Below, in pieces: positions 6,628-11,458 of a stretch of DNA of 11,458 nt; the first letter of the stretch is position 1; every line of letters starts with the position of its first letter. This DNA comes from an uncultured Pseudomonadota bacterium (GTDB lineage: Bacteria; Pseudomonadota; Gammaproteobacteria; Burkholderiales; Thiobacillaceae): positions 1 to 11,458 of the forward strand of contig CAIXFP010000026.1 in assembly GCA_903918705.1 (NCBI GenBank), in the 5' to 3' direction. The notes beneath the pieces are model-generated. The model ran no database searches. It saw only the letters and a list, made by a program, of their open reading frames with translations, and was not told the origin of the DNA. A program made the position numbers and the translations under genes.

Positions 6628-7185
6628 ATGCACCAGCCCGCCCGCATCGGCCTTGTTTCCATCAGCGACCGCGCCAGTTCCGGCGTCTATGAGGACAAGG
6701 GCCTGCCTGCCCTGAAGGACTGGCTCGGCGCCGCGCTGCTCAACCCCCTCACCTTCGTCGAGCGACTGATTCCCGACGAACAACCGCTCATCGAGGTCGC
6801 CCTGATCGATCTCGCCGCGCAATGCTGTTTGGTGCTCACCACCGGCGGCACCGGGCCGGCGCCCCGCGACGTCACCCCGGAGGCCACCCTGGCGGTGGCG
6901 GACAAGGTGTTGCCGGGTTTCGGCGAGCAGATGCGCGCGGTGAGCCTGAAGTACGTACCCACCGCCCTCCTCTCGCGCCAGGTCGGCGTGGTGCGGGGTA
7001 GCTGCCTGATCCTCAACCTGCCGGGCCAGCCCAAGGCCATCAAGGAAACCCTGGATGGCGTGTTCGCCGCCGTGCCCTACGGCATCGACCTGATCGGCGG
7101 CCCCTACCTGGAAACTCGGGAAGAAGTGGTCAAGGCGTTCCGACCGAAGTCGGCTCTGAAGCCGGCTCCAACAGGCGCTGGATAA
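6628..7185 (+). CDS. mogA: Molybdopterin adenylyltransferase MogA
   Basis: A 185-residue cytoplasmic enzyme of the MogA/MoaB family. It adenylylates molybdopterin before molybdate insertion, the penultimate step of molybdenum cofactor synthesis. Visible marks are 'IGLVSISDRASSGVYEDKG' near the N-terminus (7-25), the signature 'TTGGTGPAPRDVTPEAT' at 71-87, 'LPGFGEQMRAVSLKYVPTALLSRQVG' at 95-120, and the substrate loop 'LNLPGQPKAIKETL' at 129-142. 'RPKSA' (172-176) is where E. coli-type MogA proteins near their end. The last nine residues (LKPAPTGAG) come from a REP-like hairpin rather than family sequence. The start ATG 6628 lacks a clear Shine-Dalgarno. The gene converges on tcdA and their ends overlap by 56 bp. 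Confidence in the family is high. Confidence 0.93.
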   Translation: MHQPARIGLVSISDRASSGVYEDKGLPALKDWLGAALLNPLTFVERLIPDEQPLIEVALIDLAAQCCLVLTTGGTGPAPRDVTPEATLAVADKVLPGFGEQMRAVSLKYVPTALLSRQVGVVRGSCLILNLPGQPKAIKETLDGVFAAVPYGIDLIGGPYLETREEVVKAFRPKSALKPAPTGAG

Positions 7186-7879
7186 CCGCCCCTGCCAGCA
7201 TCAGGCCGAACAGGGAGGGCAGATAGGAAATCGTGCCGTTCACCGCCCGCGCCCGGCCCTGGCTCACTTCCTCCGGCGGCAGCGGCGCGCGCCCCGCCTC
7301 GTCGCTCCACACGCACAGCACGCCCTGGTCCACGCCCTGACGCTTCAGGCGCTTGCGTACCAGGCGGGCGAGGGGATCCACCTCGGTCTTGCTGATGTCG
7401 GACACCCGCACCCGGGTCACGTCCAGCTTGTTGCCCGCCCCCATGCTGGCGGCCACCGGCAGGCCGCCTCGCCGCGCCGCCACGATCAGCGCTACCTTGC
7501 AGTTGAGGGAGTCGATGCAGTCGATGACGTAATCCGCATCATCCGGCAACAACTCCGGGATGTTGTCCGGCGTGAGGAAATCCGTCAGCAGCGTGAGGTG
7601 GCAATCCGGGTTGATGTCGCGGATGCGCTCCGCCATCACCTCGGCCTTGCCCCGCCCTACCGTGGAAAAGAGCGCCGGCAGTTGCCGGTTGATGTTGGAG
7701 ACGGCCACCACATCCATGTCCACCAGGGTCAGCCGCCCCACCCCGGCCCGCGCCAGCGCCTCGGCGCACCAGGAACCGACGCCGCCGAGACCGGCGAGAA
7801 AGACGTGGCGGGAGGCCAGGCGGGAGACCCCCTCGGGGCCGAGCAAAATTTCAGTGCGGGAGAACTGGGGAGGAGTCAT
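7130..7879 (-). CDS. tcdA: tRNA threonylcarbamoyladenosine dehydratase TcdA (CsdL)
   Basis: A 249-residue ThiF/E1-like enzyme. It uses ATP to cyclise N6-threonylcarbamoyladenosine at tRNA position 37 (ct6A). Visible are the nucleotide-binding 'GLGGVGSWCAEALARAG' at 30-46, the acidic strand 'LVDMDVVAVSNINRQ' at 52-66 with the ATP-contacting N64-R65, 'DYVIDCIDSLNCK' at 116-128, and the family-specific 'SMGAGNKLD' at 145-153. 'GTISYLPSLFGLMLAG' at 215-230 is the normal C-terminal region; residues after about 238 (EPASEPTSVGTP) derive from the REP-like hairpin shared with mogA. ATG 7879 gives the usual N-terminus, but no Shine-Dalgarno is visible; a REP pair starts only 6 bases upstream of the start codon. 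The frameshifted UPF0149 gene lies upstream on the same strand. Confidence 0.92.
   Translation of the reverse strand: MTPPQFSRTEILLGPEGVSRLASRHVFLAGLGGVGSWCAEALARAGVGRLTLVDMDVVAVSNINRQLPALFSTVGRGKAEVMAERIRDINPDCHLTLLTDFLTPDNIPELLPDDADYVIDCIDSLNCKVALIVAARRGGLPVAASMGAGNKLDVTRVRVSDISKTEVDPLARLVRKRLKRQGVDQGVLCVWSDEAGRAPLPPEEVSQGRARAVNGTISYLPSLFGLMLAGAVIQRLLEPASEPTSVGTP
7144..7175 (-). repeat. GGAG-type REP-like hairpin in the mogA/tcdA overlap
   Basis: A stem GTCGGCT (7149-7155) pairs with AGCCGGC (7160-7166), with one G-T pair, around a CTGA loop. Minus-strand reading starts CCTGTTGGAGCCGGCTTC, the style of a chromosomal REP. It encodes the final residues of both MogA and TcdA. The 3' arm has no T-run, but the hairpin could act as a weak bidirectional terminator between the convergent genes. 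Confidence 0.55.
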
Positions 7880-7885
7880 GGTGTC

Positions 7886-7939
7886 GTGGCGCCAGCGCCT
7901 CGCCGGCGTTTTTTCCTGCCGGCGAGGCGCCGCCGCTAC
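7886..7939. repeat. REPIN-like pair of inverted GTRG-headed REPs
   Basis: The plus strand has GTGG (7886-7889) followed by CGCCAGCG-CCT-CGCCGGCG. The minus strand, read from 7939, has GTAG followed by CGGCGGCG-CCT-CGCCGGCA. The two elements face each other with a short T-rich spacer, and together fold into a long hairpin: GCGCCTCGCCGG (7895-7906) pairs perfectly with CCGGCGAGGCGC (7919-7930). GTRG plus an imperfect palindrome is the known signature of REPs acted on by RAYTs. The element fills the gap between the UPF0149 stop (7941) and the tcdA start (7879). There is no T-run after it on the transcribed strand, so it is not a standard terminator. Confidence 0.8.
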
Positions 7940-7940
7940 A

Positions 7941-8662
7941 TCAATGCAGGGTCGGCCCGGCGCCGCAGCATTTCTTGAACTTCTTGCCGGAGCCGCACGG
8001 GCAGGGATCGTTGCGGCCGATCTTGTCGCCGACGCGGCGCAAGGTGGCGGTCACCCGTTCCTGGGAAGCGGCCTGCCGGCGCGGCAGGAAGTACAGTAGA
8101 TGGCTTCCACCATTGCCGGAATGGTCTCGTAAGCGGCGCGAATGGCGGGTCTCTGGTCGGCGAGATCCGGATGCATCGCTTCGAGTTCCCCCCAACCCTC
8201 CTCGGTACCGAGCAGTTGAATCGGCGCCAGCCATTCCGAATGTTCCTCTAAGATCGGCAGCCAGGTGTCCTGGAATAAATCCACGCCCAGCATGAAGCCC
8301 ATGCACCAGCCTTCGGCGTCGTAGAACTCGCTGCCGTCCTCCTGGGCCAGGGTATACATCAGCGGCGCGAAGCGCCCCTCGCCGATCATCTCCTGGACGC
8401 TGTTGTAGTGGCGCAGCAGCAAGCCGCTGATGAGTTCCGCCTCGGCCGCGCTCGCGAACGCCGGGGATTCCTCCCCGGCCTCCATGTCCCACACCCAGGG
8501 CAACCACTGGCTGGGCAGGATGAACTCGGGGTTGAGGGCGATGGCGGCAAAAAAGCCGTCCAGGGCGGAAAGGTCCATCGCCTCCTCGGAAAGCGATTCC
8601 GACATGAGGAAGGTGTCGAGTTCGTCGAACTCCTCGTCGGAGAGGGCGCGGTCGTTGTCCAT
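7941..8662 (-). pseudogene. UPF0149 (YecA/YgfB-like) protein with SEC-C motif, split by a frameshift
   Basis: The first frame starts at ATG 8662 (GAGG eight bases upstream) and runs MDNDRALSDEEFDEL through a typical UPF0149 domain: 'LDGFFAAIALNPEFILPSQWLPWVW' at 34-58, 'EGWCMGFMLGV' at 117-127 and 'RAAYETIPAMVEAIY' at 175-189. It then continues only 14 unrelated residues to a stop at 8051 (203 aa total). A second frame, entered by a -1 shift near 8096, continues as expected: 'YFLPRRQAASQ' and then the SEC-C zinc motif 'CPCGSGKKFKKCC' to the stop at 7941. Restoring one base near 8096 would give about 240 residues, a normal YecA-type length. The family's role is unknown; SEC-C motifs bind zinc and occur at the SecA C-terminus. 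No slippery heptamer is seen, so a mutation or sequencing error is likelier than programmed shifting. It lies 11 bp after ubiA. Confidence 0.85.
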
Positions 8663-8673
8663 GGGAACCTCGC

Positions 8674-9552
8674 TTACAGGTGCAGAAGGCTGGCAGCGAT
8701 GCCGGCGAACACCGCCCCACCGAACCAGTTGTTGTGGAGAAATGCCTTGAAGCAGCGGGCCGGGTCGCGGTCGCGGATCAGGGTCCAGTGATAGGCGGCC
8801 ACCCCGGCGGCGGCGACCAGGCCGGCGGCAAACCACAGGCCCAGATGCAGGCGCGCACCGACCCAGGCCAGGGTCAGCAGGGTCAGGCCATAACAGGCCA
8901 TGACCGCCGCCACGTCGCGTTGGCCGAAGGTAATGGCCGAGGTCTTGATGCCGATCTTGAGGTCGTCGGCCCGATCAACCATGGCGTATTCCGTGTCGTA
9001 AGCCATGGCCCAGAAGACGTTGGCCAGCATCAGCAGCCAGGCGTCCAGCGGGACGAAGTTGAGCTGCGCGGCATAGCTCATCGGGATGCCGAAGCCGAAA
9101 GCCACCCCCAGATAGGCCTGGGGCACGGCGAGAAAGCGCTTGGTGAACGGGTAGCTGACGGCCAGAAACACGGCGGCGAAGGACAGGCCGATCACCAAGT
9201 TGTTCCGCAGCGGCAGGATCAACAGGAAGGACAGCAATGCCAGGCCCGCCGCCAGCGACAGGGCCTCATTCTCGCTCACCTGGCCGGCGGCCAGGGGACG
9301 GTTTTTGGTGCGTTCCACATGGGGGTCGAAATGGCGGTCGGCGTAATCATTGATGACGCAACCGGCCGAGCGCATCAGCACCACGCCCAGAACGAAGATC
9401 CAGAACACCATCGGGTCCGGCACCCCGGCGCCGGAAAGCCACAACGCCCACAAGGTGGGCCAGGCCAGGAGGAGGATGCCGATGGGCTTGTCCAGCCGCA
9501 TCAAACGCTCGTACTGATCCAGCTTCCGGGTGAATCCGCTACGGTTGGTCAC
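8674..9552 (-). CDS. ubiA: 4-hydroxybenzoate polyprenyltransferase UbiA
   Basis: A 292-residue integral membrane enzyme that joins a polyprenyl diphosphate to 4-hydroxybenzoate, the first committed membrane step of ubiquinone synthesis. Both Mg-diphosphate motifs are intact: 'NDYADRHFD' at 68-76 followed by 'RTKNRPL', and 'YDTEYAMVDRADDLKIGIKTSA' at 185-206 (the DxxxA/D..DD type). About eight to nine hydrophobic helices are visible, and the N-terminal 'YERLMRLDKPIGILLLAWPTLWAL' is characteristic. Start: GTG 9552 gives the usual length. An upstream in-frame ATG at 9588 would add 12 residues, but it lies inside the best -10 promoter hexamer, so it is less likely. The downstream UPF0149 gene starts 11 bp after the stop, suggesting co-transcription. 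It lies next to the O2-independent ubiquinone genes ubiT, ubiV and ubiU on the same strand. Confidence 0.94.
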   Translation of the reverse strand: MTNRSGFTRKLDQYERLMRLDKPIGILLLAWPTLWALWLSGAGVPDPMVFWIFVLGVVLMRSAGCVINDYADRHFDPHVERTKNRPLAAGQVSENEALSLAAGLALLSFLLILPLRNNLVIGLSFAAVFLAVSYPFTKRFLAVPQAYLGVAFGFGIPMSYAAQLNFVPLDAWLLMLANVFWAMAYDTEYAMVDRADDLKIGIKTSAITFGQRDVAAVMACYGLTLLTLAWVGARLHLGLWFAAGLVAAAGVAAYHWTLIRDRDPARCFKAFLHNNWFGGAVFAGIAASLLHL

Positions 9553-9586
9553 AGTGTCATCACAACAAGATCGTAAGGGGGGTGCC

Positions 9587-9616
9587 ATTAGAAAGCGGGG
9601 TGCGTCGCAGTGGCAA
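9587..9616 (-). promoter_or_regulatory. Probable sigma70 promoter of ubiA
   Basis: On the minus strand, TTGCCA (9616-9611) and TCTAAT (9592-9587) are each one mismatch from consensus, with an 18-base spacer. Transcription would start near 9580, giving a leader of about 28 bases to the GTG at 9552. This supports the GTG start and suggests that ubiA can be expressed apart from ubiUVT. Confidence 0.55.
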
Positions 9617-9743
9617 GCGCAATTCTGCCGGGCAGGCGACTCCACCCATAGAAAACGTCCGTGCCCCGCCTGGCAGCCGGTCAATGGGCATCGGCCACGC
9701 ATCCGGGTAATGCGACCCGGAGTATCACGGTTTGCAGGAATGT

Positions 9744-9778
9744 GGCCCCTGGCGCAGGCATTGCGCCGCTTGAGGGCC
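9744..9778. repeat. Two-part inverted repeat downstream of ubiT
   Basis: An inner stem GGCGCA (9751-9756) pairs with TGCGCC (9762-9767) around GGCAT; an outer stem GGCCCCT (9744-9750) pairs with AGGGCC (9773-9778) with one bulge. It lies 58 bp beyond the ubiT stop. No T-run follows on either strand, so a terminator call is not supported; it may be another degenerate repeat. The rest of the 283-bp gap 9553-9835 holds the ubiA promoter and no gene that I can support. Confidence 0.4.
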
Positions 9779-9835
9779 GCGCTGGCGCAAGGTAAAACGG
9801 GCAGTGGACGGCGTCGCCCCCATCCAGCGCGGCCT

Positions 9836-10300
9836 TCAGCGCAGCGCCAGTTGCCGCAACTTCAGCACCACCCGGCCCATGCCCGGTGGCATGCCGGCGG
9901 TGGCGGTTTCCAGTTCCACGGCATCGAGCATGTTCTTCACCGTCAGGCCCAGGTTGGTATCGCCTTCGATCAAAAGGCGGCGGTTGAAGAACAGGGTATC
10001 CGGGTCTTCCAGACGCAGCGCCAGGCGGGCGAAGTCCTGGGCGGTGGCGGTGAAGACGACATCGCTGGGCCCTTCCTTCAAGGCGCGGAAACCATTGCCG
10101 TGAACGGTGAAATACAGCTTCAGGCCGAGGTCGTTGACATGCACGCAGAAGCGCCGCCCGGACACGTGGGCCCAGTCCAGTTCGCGCAGTGACGGCCAGG
10201 CCACCAGGTTGCCGGCGGCGGTGAAGGCGCGGGAAGCCGGCCAGGACGGCAGGGCGGCGACGAGACTGGCGAGGGGCTTGGGAAAGGCGGGCAGATTCAT
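9836..10300 (-). CDS. ubiT: UbiT, SCP2-domain lipid-binding accessory factor of O2-independent ubiquinone synthesis
   Basis: A 154-residue SCP2/sterol-carrier-type protein. In E. coli, UbiT (YhbT, about 174 aa) binds polyisoprenoid intermediates and is required, with UbiU and UbiV, for ubiquinone synthesis without oxygen. Family marks are an amphipathic N-terminus, 'FCVHVNDLGLKLYFTV' (51-66), and the highly conserved 'LEDPDTLFFNRRLLIEGDTNLGLTVKNMLDAV' spanning 97-128. It is a little shorter than the E. coli protein, mainly at the C-terminus. ATG 10300 has AGGA seven bases upstream. That AGGA directly abuts a GTAG-headed REP hairpin. It follows ubiV by 48 bp on the same strand and is probably the third gene of a ubiU-ubiV-ubiT operon. 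Confidence 0.9.
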   Translation of the reverse strand: MNLPAFPKPLASLVAALPSWPASRAFTAAGNLVAWPSLRELDWAHVSGRRFCVHVNDLGLKLYFTVHGNGFRALKEGPSDVVFTATAQDFARLALRLEDPDTLFFNRRLLIEGDTNLGLTVKNMLDAVELETATAGMPPGMGRVVLKLRQLALR

Positions 10301-10310
10301 GGGTTTTCCT

Positions 10311-10333
10311 GTAGCGCCGGCGTCTCGCCGGCG
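10311..10333 (+). repeat. Single GTAG-headed REP between ubiV and ubiT
   Basis: GTAG is followed by two copies of the self-complementary CGCCGGCG (10315-10322 and 10326-10333) around TCT. This is a canonical REP hairpin and matches the tcdA-proximal REP closely (both contain CTCGCCGGCGT). On the transcribed strand the head lies against the ubiT ribosome binding site, so the hairpin could influence ubiT translation or the mRNA between ubiV and ubiT. Confidence 0.8.
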
Positions 10334-10348
10334 TCTTTGGGTTCGGGT

Positions 10349-11314
10349 TTACACCGGGTGGTACGCCATCCCCGCCTCGCCCAGCCAGTAGCCGTCGCAG
10401 GGTTGGCCGGGCATGAGTTGTTCGAGTTTTTCCGGGGCGGCGGCGATGTCGCCGTCGAGCAGGGCACGGAACACGTCCACCACCCGCCCCATGTGCCGCG
10501 ATTGCGGCGACAGGCGCAGCAGGTCGACGCCGGCGCCGCGCAATTCGTCGAGTCGATGGGCCAGGCTCATGACCTTGGCGGACTGGGTCTGGATACCGTT
10601 GAGGGTGAGGAAATCCTCGCTCTCCCGGGTGCGCATGGTGAGGCCATCCGGGTGATCGAGGCAGCGGAACTGGCAATCGTCCTTCTGCAGGTTGTAGTGA
10701 CGCGCGGTGAAGCAGCGCGCCGAAAAGGCCAGGGGCAGGCGGCCGTAGGCGAACAGTTCCGTCTCCAACCCCGCGGGCACCTGCATCGCCGCCAGCATTT
10801 CCCGCGGCATTTCCACCGGCGGCACCCAGCGCGTGGCGCCCGATTCCGCCAGGATCGCCAGGGTATCCGGGTTGTAGGCGTTCAGCGTCGGCCCTGCGAC
10901 GAAGGGCGCGCCCTTCTCGGCCAGCAGCCGCACCGCGCCCCATTCGTTGGCTTCCACCAGGAAACGGCCCATTCCGGCCCCGCCCTGGAGGGGCGCTTGA
11001 AGCTCCCCTCCCCCACCGGAGGAAGGACTGGGGGAGAGGGAGCGGGACGTCACCCAATCGATGAGTTTGCGCAGCGCCTTGAGATCGGATTCCGACTCGA
11101 TCAGGGTCTGGGTGGAGAGCACCACTTCCTTGCCGGCGTTGGTGAGTTTTTCCGCCAGGTCCAGGTAATCCTGCAAGCGCAGCAGATGGCGCCGGGAGCA
11201 CACGGTTTCGCCGAGATAAACACTGTCCACCGGCCAGGCGGCGGCTTCCTCGTAGAAAGCCAGGGTGTCTTCGCGGGACCAGTAATACAGGAGGGGGCCG
11301 AGGGTGAGCTTCAT
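10349..11314 (-). CDS. ubiV: UbiV, [4Fe-4S] U32-family protein of O2-independent ubiquinone hydroxylation, with in-frame repeat insertion
   Basis: A 321-residue member of the U32 family. With UbiU it forms an iron-sulfur heterodimer that hydroxylates ubiquinone precursors without O2 (using prephenate in E. coli). Four cluster cysteines are present: C39 in 'YLGETVCSRRH', and C201, C214 and C218 in a C-x12-C-x3-C pattern identical to E. coli UbiV (C39, C180, C193, C197, recalled). The last three are shifted by exactly 21, which agrees with an insertion of about 21 residues between 90 and 116 ('SRSLSPSPSSGGGG', then 'ELQAPLQGGAG'). That segment is encoded by a dispersed repeat, so the protein exceeds the usual length of about 295. 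'FLVEANEWGAVRLLAE' resumes normal family sequence. ATG 11314 overlaps the ubiU stop (ATGA), so the two are translationally coupled. Confidence 0.93.
   Translation of the reverse strand: MKLTLGPLLYYWSREDTLAFYEEAAAWPVDSVYLGETVCSRRHLLRLQDYLDLAEKLTNAGKEVVLSTQTLIESESDLKALRKLIDWVTSRSLSPSPSSGGGGELQAPLQGGAGMGRFLVEANEWGAVRLLAEKGAPFVAGPTLNAYNPDTLAILAESGATRWVPPVEMPREMLAAMQVPAGLETELFAYGRLPLAFSARCFTARHYNLQKDDCQFRCLDHPDGLTMRTRESEDFLTLNGIQTQSAKVMSLAHRLDELRGAGVDLLRLSPQSRHMGRVVDVFRALLDGDIAAAPEKLEQLMPGQPCDGYWLGEAGMAYHPV
10978..11046 (-). repeat. Dispersed CTCTCCC...GGGGGAGGGG repeat (copy 2) inside ubiV
   Basis: On the minus strand the core reads CTCTCCCCCAGTCCTTCCTC and then CGGTGGGGGAGGGGAGC, followed by a second short inverted pair (GCGCCCCTCC/GGGCGGGGC). 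The core matches the intergenic copy at 251-294 in order and orientation. It contains no stop in the ubiV frame, and the net extra length is a multiple of three. The exact ends are uncertain by several bases. Confidence 0.7.
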
Positions 11315-11458
11315 TTCCAGGGGCGGTAGTAGGCGCCCAGGGTATGCATGCTGCCCTCGGATACCTTGTTGAGTTGCGCCATCCAGGCGGGATTGGGCTT
11401 GAACGCGTCGCGATTCTTTTTCACCGCGTCGATGGCGGCGCGCCACACTTGCGTCACC
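11311..11458 (-). CDS. ubiU: UbiU, C-terminal part (5' end outside window)
   Basis: The last 49 codons of a gene entering from the right edge. The end of the product, 'KVSEGSMHTLGAYYRPWK', is the typical C-terminus of UbiU (YhbU), the U32-family partner of UbiV; the preceding 'NPAWMAQLNK' also fits. The cluster cysteines lie outside the window and cannot be checked. The stop codon overlaps the ubiV ATG as ATGA. Identity rests on this tail plus the invariable pairing of ubiU with ubiV. Confidence 0.85.
   Translation of the reverse strand, partial: VTQVWRAAIDAVKKNRDAFKPNPAWMAQLNKVSEGSMHTLGAYYRPWK

Noticed and set aside
7886..7939. The long hairpin before tcdA as a Rho-independent terminator of the UPF0149 gene
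   Set aside because: The T-rich tract is in the loop, not after the stem, and the two GTRG heads identify it as a REP pair.
8051..8105. Programmed -1 ribosomal frameshifting in the UPF0149 gene
   Set aside because: A hairpin is present downstream, but there is no X-XXY-YYZ slippery heptamer at the shift point, so a mutation or sequence error is more likely.
9533..9552. TGTGA half-sites around the ubiA GTG (TGTGA-N6-TGTGA) as a CRP site
   Set aside because: The two half-sites are direct rather than inverted repeats, so the arrangement does not fit a CRP-family dimer; part overlaps the coding start.
9744..9778. The inverted repeat after ubiT as a terminator
   Set aside because: No run of T follows the stem on either strand.
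9681..11201. A 506-codon open frame on the minus strand across ubiT and ubiV
   Set aside because: It is Arg/Pro/Gly-rich out-of-frame reading of two recognised genes, which read in other frames with family motifs and overlapping start/stop codons.

Overview
The window is a high-GC stretch from a chromosome that looks betaproteobacterial (Rhodocyclales/Nitrosomonadales-like). This rests on the ubiUVT and ubiA cluster, the short VanZ-type membrane protein, the ferritin-like DUF455 protein, the style of the REP elements and the strong GC bias at third codon positions. It is inference from family content, not a database match. No plasmid, phage or CRISPR signature is visible; most genes are ordinary chromosomal ones.

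Layout. At the left edge is the 5' end of a Rieske-type oxygenase gene (minus), followed by a repeat-bearing gap. Next come three tightly overlapping minus-strand genes: a nitroreductase-family protein, a VanZ-like membrane protein and a DUF455 ferritin-like protein. Reading rightwards on the plus strand from about 2155 are an M48 metalloprotease with a membrane anchor, a CRP/FNR-type regulator, a secreted protein with four DUF11-like repeats and a strong terminator, a REP-associated tyrosine transposase (RAYT), and mogA. mogA converges on, and overlaps, a minus-strand group: tcdA, a frameshifted UPF0149/SEC-C gene, ubiA, ubiT, ubiV and the 3' end of ubiU.

How the genes fit together. ubiU, ubiV and ubiT form the O2-independent ubiquinone hydroxylation module, and ubiA supplies the prenylated precursor, so this end points to a facultative or anaerobically respiring organism. 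mogA (molybdenum cofactor) suits the same lifestyle. The CRP-like regulator keeps the residues that in E. coli CRP read TGTGA. The window also has a perfect TGTGA-N6-TCACA site, which lies upstream of the RAYT gene.

Most unusual features. (1) At least three dispersed-repeat families are present: GTRG-headed REP elements, including a head-to-head pair (REPIN-like) just before tcdA and a single copy just before ubiT; a GGAG-type hairpin shared by the ends of mogA and tcdA; and a CTCTCCC/GGGGGAGGGG repeat. (2) One copy of the last family lies inside ubiV and adds about 21 residues in frame. (3) The RAYT keeps its HUH histidines but seems to have Phe where the catalytic Tyr is expected. (4) The UPF0149 gene is broken by a -1 frameshift that separates its SEC-C zinc motif.
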